This document shows, in pieces, positions 16,836 through 25,811 of a stretch of DNA of 64,000 nt (position 1 is its first letter; every line of letters starts with the position of its first letter). The stretch spans positions 1 through 64,000 of the forward strand of contig JABHNB010000015.1 in the NCBI GenBank assembly GCA_018694115.1. The letters run 5' to 3'. The translations under genes were made by a program, and so were the position numbers. Origin of the DNA: an archaeon. Lineage in GTDB: Archaea > Nanobdellota > Nanobdellia > Pacearchaeales > GW2011-AR1. Under the pieces are notes generated by a model. The model ran no database searches. It was not told the origin of the DNA and was given only the letters and a program-made list of their open reading frames with translations.

Positions 16836-19283
16836 CTAGAAGTCTCCTAGGCTACTCTGAGAATGTCCTTCTGCGATTTCCTTAACATTGATATTGAAAA
16901 CATCGAATATATTTTCTACAGGTGGAAGGATTTGATTGTTTAGGTAATAATCAATGTTATATTTGGTTTTCTCGTCGGGAAGAAAGACTTTATCTCCAAT
17001 TCTTTTTGATGGTTTGGTGGTCTCTCCGATGAAATATTCAATAATCATTCCTGGAGATATTGGGATTTCTTGTGCTTCCATCTTCTTTGCAGCAACTACA
17101 TGAGGACCCTCTGCAAGATATTCATTTATTGGCTTTTTTAATTGGGTTCTGATGATTAATTCTTTTAGGGCTACTTTTCTATTTTGAAGATTTGAGATGG
17201 TTTCTTTTAGAATCTTTAGCGATTCCTTTTCATCTCCGTCGTGAAGAACTTGATTAAGAACCTTATTTTGAAGATTTCTTGCAAGTTTGCACCAATCCCT
17301 TCTTACTGTTTCAAATCCCCTGATCTTTAGTTTATCTTTTTCATCAAGTAGGGCATATTTCTTTTTAGCTCCGGTTTGTGTTGTTCTTTTTGAAACAAAT
17401 AGCCCCCTTTTGTAGAAGTCTTCTAGATCTAGTTCCATTATTCCCGGAAGTTCCGTATTAATTTTCTTTAGAAGGTCTAGGATCTGTTTCTTATTCTTTT
17501 TTCCTTGTAAGAAAGCAATGGAATCTGTATCTGAGTAAATTATCTTATGTCCTGCCTTTTCTATCTTATTAATTGCTTCGTGTATATTCTTTCTTGCTAG
17601 TGATGCTGTTGCTGCAGCGGCTTCACGACAGTAATATCTTGCTCCGAAGAATCCTTGGTAACCGTATGATGCATTTGCTAGGAGCTTGTAGGCATTACTT
17701 CTTGCTCTTTGCATTCCTGAAGGATTTTTTGCAAATTCTTTTTTGTGTTCTTTTCTTTTTTCGATGATCTCGTTAAGCATTATCGGGAAGAATCCCTGTT
17801 TCTTGGAAAATTTTGCATTCTCTTCCTTTATTTTTCCTGCGAAAACTTTTTCCTTATCCTTTAATGTAGATAGTGAAAGGTTGTATGAAACTATGACTGA
17901 AGCATACATGCTTGTGAAGTCGAACATTACCAGATTTTCATAGAGTCCGGGTGTTGGTTGGAAGACAAAAGCTCCCTCGTATTTTCCTTTTGCCCTTCTT
18001 TTGCCGACTTCATTATTCATTGGACGTTTCTCAGCTATTTCTTCAAATCGATCTAAATTATGGAGCATATAGTTCTCAACATGTGTAGACATTCTGTCTC
18101 TGGTTATGTCGAATAGTGGCTCCTTTACTATTTTTGAAAATTCAATCATGTCTGGCCAAATCTTTTCGGCTAATTTGTGTGTAACTCGTGCATCCTGTAA
18201 GTTGTATGAAAAGAAGTCTCGCCAATCCGAGTCGGTCATGTGGGGAAGTTTATTGAAATCGAATTCTTCTTTTCTTTCGTCCACTAGTTCTTTTGCAACC
18301 TCATTTAATGAAAGTGTTTCTGATTGGAGATATTGGGAGAAAACCGCATCGATAAATCTGTATAAGTCGATGTGAACGATCCCGGATATTTTTCCTGAAG
18401 GGATCCTTCCTCTTGTGAATGTTGGCTGTTTGTTGTCGATTCCTAGGGCGAGTTTTATTTTATTTTTTTCTGCCGCCGCCTTTAAGTATGGGAGATCGAA
18501 TCCATCTGAGAAATATCCAGTTAGAATATCTGGGTCATATTCCTTTACCGATTCTACAAATTTCTCTAGCATTTCTCCTTCATCTTCAAAACATTCTACA
18601 TAGTCTTGTTTTTGGTCGCAATGCTTCCATGTTAGAACTTTTTTGAAGTCTTTTCCATATAGCGAGATCATCAATATATTTCCTTTTCCAAGTTCTGCTT
18701 CATCGGTTTCAATATCGTATGCGAGGATTTTTGGTTCAAACTTCCTCTGCTCTGATTTTTCTATTTTTCTTGCTTTGATACAAATTTCTAAATCTAGTGA
18801 ATCCGCGATTCCTCCGAAGTCTTCTAGTGTACACATATCTCCTTCTATTGTGTGCCAGGTTAGTGGTTGGACTTTTTTCTCTTTGATATATTTAGTAATT
18901 ATTGGAATGTCGTATTCTCTTCTGTTTATGATTTCTTTAACATCTCCGATTTCTGAGGCTACATCGTGCGCATCCTTGTGGTTTGATACAAAGATTTGTA
19001 GGGCTTGAACATCTTCTCCTAGGAATTTCTTATTTTGAAGCTCGATCTTTTCAACTTTTGTTTCTCTTTGGCCTTTTTCCACAGTTATTTTTTCTATTTT
19101 CTTCTTTATCTTATCAATACGGTCTTTTGAAGTTCCTTTCTTGAGAATTATCCAAAAATTAGGCTCATAGCTATCGATGACGCATATTTTCTTTCCTTTT
19201 TCAGTTCTACCAATCAATTTAATGAAGTTTTTACCTTCAAAATCGAAATAATCATAGTCGATGGGGATAAATTCTAGTTTCAT
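16836..19283 (-). CDS. polB: family B DNA polymerase with 3'-5' exonuclease
   Basis: Replicative DNA polymerase. Exonuclease motifs: ExoI YDIETDE (about 198), ExoII SDGFDLPYL, ExoIII YNLQDA. Polymerase motif A reads DFTSMYASVI where DxxSLYPSI is usual, and motif B reads LLANASYGY where LANSxYG is usual. Motif C is YSDTDS. The C-terminus QSSLGDF is a PCNA-interacting (PIP) box. The 815 residues are near the family norm. The substitutions in motifs A and B might alter nucleotide selection. FEN1 lies nearby, divergent. Confidence 0.93.
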   Translation of the reverse strand: MKLEFIPIDYDYFDFEGKNFIKLIGRTEKGKKICVIDSYEPNFWIILKKGTSKDRIDKIKKKIEKITVEKGQRETKVEKIELQNKKFLGEDVQALQIFVSNHKDAHDVASEIGDVKEIINRREYDIPIITKYIKEKKVQPLTWHTIEGDMCTLEDFGGIADSLDLEICIKARKIEKSEQRKFEPKILAYDIETDEAELGKGNILMISLYGKDFKKVLTWKHCDQKQDYVECFEDEGEMLEKFVESVKEYDPDILTGYFSDGFDLPYLKAAAEKNKIKLALGIDNKQPTFTRGRIPSGKISGIVHIDLYRFIDAVFSQYLQSETLSLNEVAKELVDERKEEFDFNKLPHMTDSDWRDFFSYNLQDARVTHKLAEKIWPDMIEFSKIVKEPLFDITRDRMSTHVENYMLHNLDRFEEIAEKRPMNNEVGKRRAKGKYEGAFVFQPTPGLYENLVMFDFTSMYASVIVSYNLSLSTLKDKEKVFAGKIKEENAKFSKKQGFFPIMLNEIIEKRKEHKKEFAKNPSGMQRARSNAYKLLANASYGYQGFFGARYYCREAAAATASLARKNIHEAINKIEKAGHKIIYSDTDSIAFLQGKKNKKQILDLLKKINTELPGIMELDLEDFYKRGLFVSKRTTQTGAKKKYALLDEKDKLKIRGFETVRRDWCKLARNLQNKVLNQVLHDGDEKESLKILKETISNLQNRKVALKELIIRTQLKKPINEYLAEGPHVVAAKKMEAQEIPISPGMIIEYFIGETTKPSKRIGDKVFLPDEKTKYNIDYYLNNQILPPVENIFDVFNINVKEIAEGHSQSSLGDF

Positions 19284-19393
19284 GTTATTTGTTGTGGAAA
19301 GAATTATTTAAAGGTTGTTGGGAGTGATATAGTTGTCCCGTATGAATGGTAACAAATAGAAAGCTTTATATAGTAATTCCGCCTTAGTTAAGC

Positions 19394-19846
19394 ATGAGAA
19401 AAAGTGTGAATAAACAATGGAATTTAGCAAGTCAGATGGATGAATCCCCTGTTAGTTTTACTAGTGGAAACCAATTATCTTTAATTGCTGAGCCATCAAA
19501 AGCTGCAGTTGTTTTGAAGAAGGTAGATCTTAGGAATTTAAGTGATTCTTCATTGAAGGTTCTTGCTTGGCAGTCAGGTGTTCCCGCTGTAAAACTTAAA
19601 CAAGTTCGTTCAGCAGTAAGATCCCAGGACTGCCCAGAAGTTGATCCAGAAGATGTTCAGGGAATAAGGGATAGTTATCTTCACCGGAAGGGGCCTGATG
19701 CGACTTATAGGTTTGGTGAGGGGCGTGTTTCTTTATCTGAACTACCTGATGAGGTAGTTATTCGAATGAATAAAAATCAGCCAGGAGTGGATGGCCGTTT
19801 TGTTAAGGAATTTAATCACAGATATGGGACAAATATCCAGTTATGA
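19394..19846 (+). CDS. hypothetical protein
   Basis: A 150-residue soluble protein, no family recognised. It is mixed alpha/beta with a basic middle (VPAVKLKQVRSAVRS) and a C-terminal segment PGVDGRFVKEFNHRYGTN that could be a small helical motif. A TATA-like CTTTATATAG precedes the ATG by 25 bp. It sits between polB and fen1, but nothing in it indicates a replication role. Confidence 0.6.
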   Translation: MRKSVNKQWNLASQMDESPVSFTSGNQLSLIAEPSKAAVVLKKVDLRNLSDSSLKVLAWQSGVPAVKLKQVRSAVRSQDCPEVDPEDVQGIRDSYLHRKGPDATYRFGEGRVSLSELPDEVVIRMNKNQPGVDGRFVKEFNHRYGTNIQL

Positions 19847-19891
19847 GCCTAAACGAACATTTTATTAATTTAGTTAACATATATTTCTTGT

Positions 19892-20923
19892 ATGGGCGTA
19901 CAGATTTCAGAGATTATTCCTAAAAAGGAGATCTCGATTAAGGATTTGAAGGGAAAAGTTGTAGCGATAGATGCATTTAACACGCTTTATCAGTTTTTGA
20001 CAACTATTCGGCAAATGGATGGAACTCTTTTGATGGATAAACAAGGAAGAGTGACTTCCCATTTGTCTGGATTATTTTATCGTAATATTAATTTACTTCT
20101 TGAGGGAATTAAGCCAGTTTATGTTTTTGATGGAACTCCTCCTGAGTTGAAGATGGCGGAGATTGAGCGTAGGAAGGAAGCTAAGAGGATTGCTGAAGGG
20201 AAGTATGAAGAGGCTAAATCTGCGGGGGATGTTAAGGGAATGGGAAAGTATGCTGGAAGATCTGTTAAGATTACTGATGAGATTATTGAAGATTCTAAGA
20301 AACTACTGATTGCTATGGGGATTCCGGTTATTCAGGCTCCGGGCGAAGGAGAAGCTGAAGCTGCGGTTCTTGCTCGTGGCGGAAAGGTTTGGGCTGCTGC
20401 GTCACAGGATTATGATGCTTTGCTTTATGGAACTCCGCATTTGGTTAGAAATTTGACCCTTTCTAGAAGAAGAAAGACTCCCTCGGGAATTTATGTCGAG
20501 GTTAAACCTGAGTTGATCGAGTTTCAGGATGTTTTGAATTCATTGCTTATAGATAAGGACCAATTGATTTGTTTGGCGATTCTTGTGGGGACAGATTATA
20601 ATCCTGGCGGAGTTCGCGGGCTTGGTCAGAAGAGAGCATTAGAGATTGTTCAAAAGTATAAATATCCTGTAGCGATTTTTGATCATGTGAAGAATAGCGA
20701 TAAGTATGATTTTATTTTTGATTGGCAGGAAGTTTTCAAACAGTTTCACGAGTATGAATCGTCTTCTACTGAGGAAATTGATTTTAAGCCAGTTGATGAA
20801 GCGGCAGTGAAGGAGATCTTATCCTCCCATGATTTTTCTGATTCGAGGATTGATTCCGGATTATTGAAGTTAAGGAATTTGGAAGAGGGTAAGAAGCAGA
20901 AGGGATTGGGCGATTTCTTTTAA
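19892..20923 (+). CDS. fen: flap endonuclease FEN1
   Basis: Structure-specific 5' flap nuclease for Okazaki fragment processing and repair. The N-terminus MGVQISEII and the N and I nuclease regions are canonical: AIDAFNTLYQFL, YVFDG, APGEGEAEAA, and SQDYDALLYG (the last three carry metal-binding acidic residues). The H2TH region contains LVGTDYNPGGV. The C-terminal KQKGLGDFF is a PIP box for PCNA. Length 343 is standard. It is near polB, another PCNA client. Confidence 0.96.
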   Translation: MGVQISEIIPKKEISIKDLKGKVVAIDAFNTLYQFLTTIRQMDGTLLMDKQGRVTSHLSGLFYRNINLLLEGIKPVYVFDGTPPELKMAEIERRKEAKRIAEGKYEEAKSAGDVKGMGKYAGRSVKITDEIIEDSKKLLIAMGIPVIQAPGEGEAEAAVLARGGKVWAAASQDYDALLYGTPHLVRNLTLSRRRKTPSGIYVEVKPELIEFQDVLNSLLIDKDQLICLAILVGTDYNPGGVRGLGQKRALEIVQKYKYPVAIFDHVKNSDKYDFIFDWQEVFKQFHEYESSSTEEIDFKPVDEAAVKEILSSHDFSDSRIDSGLLKLRNLEEGKKQKGLGDFF

Positions 20924-20947
20924 TTGGTAACATTTAAATACTATTGG

Positions 20948-20966
20948 TTACTATAGTCTACTATAG
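20948..20966 (+). promoter_or_regulatory. direct repeat operator candidate of toxin-antitoxin 1
   Basis: TACTATAG occurs twice in tandem (spacer TC), between a TATA-like ATTTAAATAC and the antitoxin ATG. Each copy contains the palindrome CTATAG. The second toxin-antitoxin promoter (27214-27248) also contains CTATAG, so this is a likely antitoxin-binding site. Confidence 0.5.
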
Positions 20967-20969
20967 AAA

Positions 20970-21230
20970 ATGATAACTACAATACAAATTGATAAGGGCT
21001 TGAAGGCAAGACTTGAAGAATTAAAAATTCATCCTCGAGAAACTTTTAATGAACTTATTTCGCGAATGGTTGATTCGGGGGGTATAGAAAGTGCAACTCG
21101 GGAAAGTTTAATTGCTACTATTGAAGTTATGTCTGATCCTTATTTGATGAAAGATTTGGGTGAAGCCTTGAAAGAAGAAGGGGGAACTCCTCTTGAAGAT
21201 CTTGAAGAAGAGTTTGGAATGAATGTATAA
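20970..21230 (+). CDS. antitoxin of RelE-type pair 1
   Basis: An 86-residue protein beginning MITTIQIDKGLKARLEELK, an RHH-like strand and helix, followed by an acidic helical tail (LEDLEEEFGMNV). It overlaps the toxin gene by 8 nt. It is clearly related to the antitoxin at 27249 (MVTTIQI... and ending LGINV). Likely binds and neutralises the next gene's product and represses its own promoter. Confidence 0.8.
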   Translation: MITTIQIDKGLKARLEELKIHPRETFNELISRMVDSGGIESATRESLIATIEVMSDPYLMKDLGEALKEEGGTPLEDLEEEFGMNV

Positions 21231-21480
21231 TATAATTCTTAAAAAACCTGCTAAGAAATTTCTTCGAAAATTAGATTCAAATTCTAGAAATATGGTGTTG
21301 AAAAGATTGAAATTATTAAGAAAAAATCCTTCCATGGGGATTCCACTTGGGGGAAAATTGAGAGGTTTGTGGAAACTTAGAATTGGAAAATATAGGGCAA
21401 TTTGTGAATTAAATTCTGGAAAATTGGTAATTTACGTTCTTACAATGGGTCATCGAAAGAATGTATATAAACAACAATAA
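21223..21480 (+). CDS. RelE/ParE-superfamily toxin 1
   Basis: An 85-residue basic protein with the RelE fold pattern: AKKFLRKLDSNSRNMVLKRL, GKLRGLWKLRIGKYRAICE, then a terminal strand and HRKNVYK. RelE toxins usually cleave mRNA at the ribosome. It is translationally coupled to the antitoxin by an 8-nt overlap. A second, related pair lies at 27249-27729, so the membrane-protein cluster is bracketed by them. Confidence 0.85.
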   Translation: MYNIILKKPAKKFLRKLDSNSRNMVLKRLKLLRKNPSMGIPLGGKLRGLWKLRIGKYRAICELNSGKLVIYVLTMGHRKNVYKQQ

Positions 21481-21492
21481 CGATTAATTAAC

Positions 21493-21699
21493 ATGATAAA
21501 ACCCATGGCTTTAGGAGTTTCAATTGCAACTTTTTTTGTATCTTTAGTCTTTATTATCTCAGGATTCGCAAAAGGTCTTAAGCCAAATATTATTACAGGT
21601 AATGTGATTGGCCCATCCCAACTCGCATCTTATTCAATAATTGTACTTGTTGTTAGTTTTATAGTTGGAATGATTATTGTAATGTCGATGAGAAAGTAA
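21493..21699 (+). CDS. small two-helix membrane protein
   Basis: A 68-residue protein with two hydrophobic helices (about 5-27 and 42-64) and almost no soluble part. A TATA-like TATATAAACA inside the end of the toxin gene lies 25 bp before the ATG. No family recognised. Confidence 0.65.
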   Translation: MIKPMALGVSIATFFVSLVFIISGFAKGLKPNIITGNVIGPSQLASYSIIVLVVSFIVGMIIVMSMRK

Positions 21700-22434
21700 T
21701 TATCTGTTTTTTGTGGCTGCTTCAACCAATTTGTTAACTGATTCTGTGCCCATTTGTTGTTCCAATTTTTCTTTAGCTGCTTTTTTCGTTGCATTATATT
21801 TTCTAATAAGGTTTCCAAAGACTGCGATGGCAGGGATACCGAACATTAATAATACAAGTAGGATGATGAAAACTAGTACTCCCCACCAAATGGAGACTTC
21901 TACCACATGGGATTTTTGAACTTCCGGCAATAATTGTGAGGCCGGAATCAATACTGTAAAAATATATATTCTCCAACTTTCTATGATATTTGCTAATCCT
22001 ATATAAAATTTGAGAACCATTAAGACAATAAATAGGGCGATACCAAAGAAATATTGGTAACTTCTTTTTCCAATAAAGAAGAAGATGTCGGAATTTAATA
22101 TTAGGGCTACTATAAAGAACAGAATAAAGTAAAGATTGAATGCGAATAACCAAGAAATTTGAGGCTTCATATTGAAAAGGTACTTCATCCACCCGACATT
22201 GTCTTCCAGCCAGAAATCTATTGCTTCAATTCTTTTTGTGGCGTTAGATTTAAATCCTGCAGTAAGATTTCCTTTTACTAGTTTGCCGGCTTCTTTTCCC
22301 CACTTATTGACTGTTTCAACGTCCCCACTCCCAATGTCAACTCCTGCATCTGGAGTTTCTCCTGTTTCTTGAGCAAAGACAAAACTTACCGAAACTAAGA
22401 GTAGAATAAAAATTAATACACCAATCTTTTTCAT
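21700..22434 (-). CDS. exported multi-pass membrane protein of the 21.7-26.9 kb cluster
   Basis: The start is placed at MKKIGVLIF (22434), 25 bp from a TATA-like TTTAAAAG, rather than the tracked 22449. A signal peptide (about 1-22, ending FVFAQ), a soluble segment (about 25-80), about four membrane helices and a basic helical tail (KYNATKKAAKEKLEQ) are visible. The layout matches its divergent neighbour at 22506 and resembles the other genes up to 26612. Function unknown; no catalytic residues seen. Confidence 0.65.
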   Translation of the reverse strand: MKKIGVLIFILLLVSVSFVFAQETGETPDAGVDIGSGDVETVNKWGKEAGKLVKGNLTAGFKSNATKRIEAIDFWLEDNVGWMKYLFNMKPQISWLFAFNLYFILFFIVALILNSDIFFFIGKRSYQYFFGIALFIVLMVLKFYIGLANIIESWRIYIFTVLIPASQLLPEVQKSHVVEVSIWWGVLVFIILLVLLMFGIPAIAVFGNLIRKYNATKKAAKEKLEQQMGTESVNKLVEAATKNR

Positions 22435-22505
22435 ATATAATCTAATCATCCCTAACTTTTAAACTTTGTGAGAAGATATTTAAACATGTTTTTGTTAAAA
22501 GAGAT

Positions 22506-23234
22506 ATGAGAAAGAGTGTGATTGTGTTTATATTGTTATTATTAATTTTGATGCCCATAATTTCTGCAGAAAATAATACAACTTCGATCTTAGGGAAGGC
22601 AAAGGGAGTTATTTCTAATGTTAGTAGGGGGGCGGGAGTTTTAAAGGAAAATTTTTCTCAGATTAGCTCAGGGTTTAAGGATGCAGCAAAAAAGGCGGAT
22701 CCTTGGAATGCCTCTATGGATAATGCCGTTACAATTTCGCCAACTTGGCAAAAGGTCATGGGGGGATTCTTTGGCTTAAATCTTCACGGAGAGTCTACGG
22801 AAATTAGTGTTCGTGAAGCAATGGTTTTCTTTATGATATTCATAATGTTCCTTGTAATAATTCTTGATATTATCAAACTGACGCCTTTTTTTGAGGGGAG
22901 GATTGGTGGGATCGTTTCAAAGAACTTTACTGCGGCCCTTATCATCTCGATCTTAGTTTCGATAACTGGGGCATTTATTAATTTGAAGGGAGTATTTTTT
23001 AAGGGAGTAGCATACGTTGTGAATAGTTTAAATTGGGGATGGTTGAATTATGCTAATCAAAATACTACTTGGGGAATCATCTTCACTATGTTCGTTGTCA
23101 TTCCGATAATATTCTTGATCCATGAGCTAATTGATTGGATTTCCCCCGTGATCAAAAAGTATAGTCAAGTTTCAAAGGCAGAAGCAAAAGGGAGAAAATT
23201 AGGAGATATTATTGAGCAGTCTAGCCAAGAGTAG
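22506..23234 (+). CDS. exported multi-pass membrane protein of the cluster
   Basis: A signal peptide (ending IISAE), an N-terminal soluble helical segment (about 22-75), about four membrane helices and a charged C-terminal tail (SKAEAKGRKLGDII). The plan is similar to the divergent gene at 21700. A TATA-like ATATTTAAAC precedes the ATG by 25 bp. It overlaps the next minus-strand gene tail to tail by 14 nt. Function unknown. Confidence 0.65.
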   Translation: MRKSVIVFILLLLILMPIISAENNTTSILGKAKGVISNVSRGAGVLKENFSQISSGFKDAAKKADPWNASMDNAVTISPTWQKVMGGFFGLNLHGESTEISVREAMVFFMIFIMFLVIILDIIKLTPFFEGRIGGIVSKNFTAALIISILVSITGAFINLKGVFFKGVAYVVNSLNWGWLNYANQNTTWGIIFTMFVVIPIIFLIHELIDWISPVIKKYSQVSKAEAKGRKLGDIIEQSSQE

Positions 23235-24042
23235 AATCTCTTTCAAGCTTTTTATCAACGATTTCTTGTCGCGCCTTTCTTATTTCTTTTTTTGCCTTGT
23301 ATGCATCTTTTGCTGCCTGGCCGATCCATCTTGCAAGCATTTTGTACAATAATAGTTGCCCAATTCCTAAGCCGATCAAAACCCACCCAGAAATGTACCT
23401 CATAATGGCTATGGCGCCTTCTTCGGAATAACTGTATCGGATAAAGAAGTTTCCGAAGAAGATTAGAAAGACAAGATTGAATAATTCTGCGTAAAATGGA
23501 CTTCCCTTTTCTCCTTCGTAGGCTCTTTGGTAAATTCTGAATGTAAATGCCAATATGATGAGAAGTGGGAGTACAACAGTTATGGCTATTCCCATTGCTT
23601 CATAATTTCCTAAGATTACCTGAATTGATTCTGCATCGATGGCTATGAATGCAAGGAGGGTGATAATTGAGGCAATGAGAATATTATATTTCTTGAATAT
23701 AAATCCTGCGGTTCCGTGTACGACCATGAAGACTAGTACCATAAAAAGAAATTGTGCAAAGGCTAACTGTCCACCTTCCCTGAAAACTCCGAAGCTGAGG
23801 AATGCTAGGGCCCCCATAAAAAACTCTTGAAATTTCAAAATATTCTCTCCGACGATTTCAGCATATTTGTCTATCTTTGATGGGGCACTTTTTATCGCTC
23901 CGGTGATTTTTGTCTTATTGACTATTCCACTCACTTTTTCTTTTAGGCTGCTTGAATTGTCTTCATCTTCTGCAGCGTAGACTCCGACAATGCTAGACAA
24001 TAGGAGGACTAATAGAATTAATGACACACCAATCTTTTTCAT
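23221..24042 (-). CDS. exported multi-pass membrane protein of the cluster
   Basis: A signal peptide (ending GVYAAE), a soluble segment (about 24-75), about six membrane helices and a basic coiled tail (KDAYKAKKEIRKARQE). The helix GNYEAMGIAITVVLP aligns with similar segments in the genes at 24085, 25003 and 25812. Part of a paralogous set; function unknown. Confidence 0.65.
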   Translation of the reverse strand: MKKIGVSLILLVLLLSSIVGVYAAEDEDNSSSLKEKVSGIVNKTKITGAIKSAPSKIDKYAEIVGENILKFQEFFMGALAFLSFGVFREGGQLAFAQFLFMVLVFMVVHGTAGFIFKKYNILIASIITLLAFIAIDAESIQVILGNYEAMGIAITVVLPLLIILAFTFRIYQRAYEGEKGSPFYAELFNLVFLIFFGNFFIRYSYSEEGAIAIMRYISGWVLIGLGIGQLLLYKMLARWIGQAAKDAYKAKKEIRKARQEIVDKKLERDSTLG

Positions 24043-24084
24043 AGATATCTAAGAGGTCGCTTATTTAAAAAAGTTTAGGAAAGA

Positions 24085-24930
24085 TTATACTGCACCTTCA
24101 ACAGATCTTGCGTGAGCGTCGAATGCTCTTGCCTGTGCTCTTAGCAGTCTTGCTCCGTCTGCATCGCCCGCCGCTGCCAATGTTGTTGCTTGTTGCCTTA
24201 GCGAGATTGCAGCTGCCGTAGCTTTCTTACGGCTGGTTACTTCAGATATATCAATCAATGATCCTGTAGCTTGCCTTAACATAAAGCCCCTTATAGTATC
24301 GAATGCTATTATAAGGATTATAATTATAAGTAGAGTTCCGCCATATAATGGATATGCTAACTTGGAGATTTTTGCAGCGTCTACACCGGTGGAAAGTCCA
24401 AAGGCTCCCCAAAGTTCTAGAAGCTTGTAGGCTAATACTAGTGCATAGGTTCCCATTATAACTTTTTGGAGTATGATCTTTCCTGCGGAAGGATTGTTTG
24501 CTAGTTTATATGTAAGCGCAAGAATTACTGCTAATGGAATTGCTGAGGTAATTACAATGGCCATTGTCGTATAAGAGACCAAAATGGTGTAGAAATCATT
24601 TGGAGTAATGTACATTACAGACAAGTAGGTAATTATGGCAGAAATAAGAATTGCCATTTTTCTTTTATTTTCTAAGAAAGGAAGAGCATCACTAACGGAA
24701 TAGATAATTAAAAATAATAAAAGAGCGAAAAGGGCCTTAATTACTGCAAGTTCAATAACTCCTGTGCCTGCTTCAAGTCCAAATATTGTCATGAATGCGG
24801 AACCTAGAAAAGTCTTAGTACTCTCAAAAAATTCTTCGGGAGTAATCGCTGAAACAATACTCATAGCGAGAGTAGTTAAGAATATGCTGAATGTTCCGAG
24901 AGTTAGACTTTTCTTGATTCCTCTTTTCAT
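24085..24930 (-). CDS. exported multi-pass membrane protein of the cluster
   Basis: A signal peptide (about 1-28), about six membrane helices and a long C-terminal alanine/arginine-rich helical tail (about 225-281, LRQQATTLAAAGDADGARLL). It shares the segment VSYTTMAIVITSAIP and the pattern AFDTIRGFMLRQ with its neighbours (FDGTIRRAMLRQ at 25003). Its tail is unlike the others. Function unknown. Confidence 0.65.
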   Translation of the reverse strand: MKRGIKKSLTLGTFSIFLTTLAMSIVSAITPEEFFESTKTFLGSAFMTIFGLEAGTGVIELAVIKALFALLLFLIIYSVSDALPFLENKRKMAILISAIITYLSVMYITPNDFYTILVSYTTMAIVITSAIPLAVILALTYKLANNPSAGKIILQKVIMGTYALVLAYKLLELWGAFGLSTGVDAAKISKLAYPLYGGTLLIIIILIIAFDTIRGFMLRQATGSLIDISEVTSRKKATAAAISLRQQATTLAAAGDADGARLLRAQARAFDAHARSVEGAV

Positions 24931-25002
24931 ATTCTTTATTAGAGATTAATTCTTTATAAATCTTTCTTAATTAAATCATTGAATAGAAGTAGTTAACTGA
25001 GA

Positions 25003-25764
25003 CTAATGTTTTCGAAGATCTTCTATCTGTTTTACAAGTCTTCTTCTCATTCTCTTGAATGCTGCCGTCGGGTAACTAGCCCTTCGATCGTCCAATTTAC
25101 CGAGTTCTTCTTCTAGTTTAGCAGCTTTGGATATTCTTTGATCTGAAGTTATCGTTTCAAATTGTTGTCTTAACATTGCTCGTCTTATGGTTCCATCGAA
25201 AAGGAAAAAGATTAGTGCCAATACTCCCGTAATAAGGTAGATCCAGGCTATATCTCCTAGCTCGTTATATCTTGAAGTCCAAAGTCCTACAAAAATTACT
25301 AGGAAGAATAACCAAAGGCTCTTTCTAATTAATGAACTTTCAAATCCTTCTGCGAAAAAGAAGAAGAGTATTAGTGGCAGTGCAGAAGTTAAGGCTACTC
25401 CAAAAACCCCATATGGAAGAAGAATAGTTTGGATTAATTGAGTTTCAGTTAGGAATCTTGCAGAAAGAAGTGAAACTGCGATGGTAATTATCCAGATAAC
25501 TCCTTTTTGTCCTTGGAAGATTGGCACCCTGTCTGATTTGAGTACTACATAAACTAGTGCGAAAATAATAAAGAAGAATAGTATTCTTTCAAATAAATGT
25601 TCTCCTCCGCCTCCGAGAAAAACTGAGAAAAATGGTCCAAGAACATTTTCAACTATGTCAATTAGTTGTTCGGATCCCCTTGCAAGACTGTCGCTTAAAT
25701 CATATGCGCTAACAAGGGAGATGGTCATTAGAGCTAGAATGAATATTGTAATGCTCTTTTTCAT
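25003..25764 (-). CDS. exported multi-pass membrane protein of the cluster
   Basis: A signal peptide (ending LVSAYD), a glycine-rich loop (FLGGGGEHLFE), about six membrane helices, then a charged coiled tail (about 205-253). Closest to the gene at 25812: LLPYGVFGVALTSALP against LLPYSVLGIALTAGLP, and FDGTIRRAMLRQ against FDGTVKRFFQRT. Each gene has its own TATA-like box. Function unknown. Confidence 0.7.
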   Translation of the reverse strand: MKKSITIFILALMTISLVSAYDLSDSLARGSEQLIDIVENVLGPFFSVFLGGGGEHLFERILFFFIIFALVYVVLKSDRVPIFQGQKGVIWIITIAVSLLSARFLTETQLIQTILLPYGVFGVALTSALPLILFFFFAEGFESSLIRKSLWLFFLVIFVGLWTSRYNELGDIAWIYLITGVLALIFFLFDGTIRRAMLRQQFETITSDQRISKAAKLEEELGKLDDRRASYPTAAFKRMRRRLVKQIEDLRKH

Positions 25765-25811
25765 AATAATATATAGAACCGGAGTTTATAAAATTTTACT
25801 TAGCAACCTTC

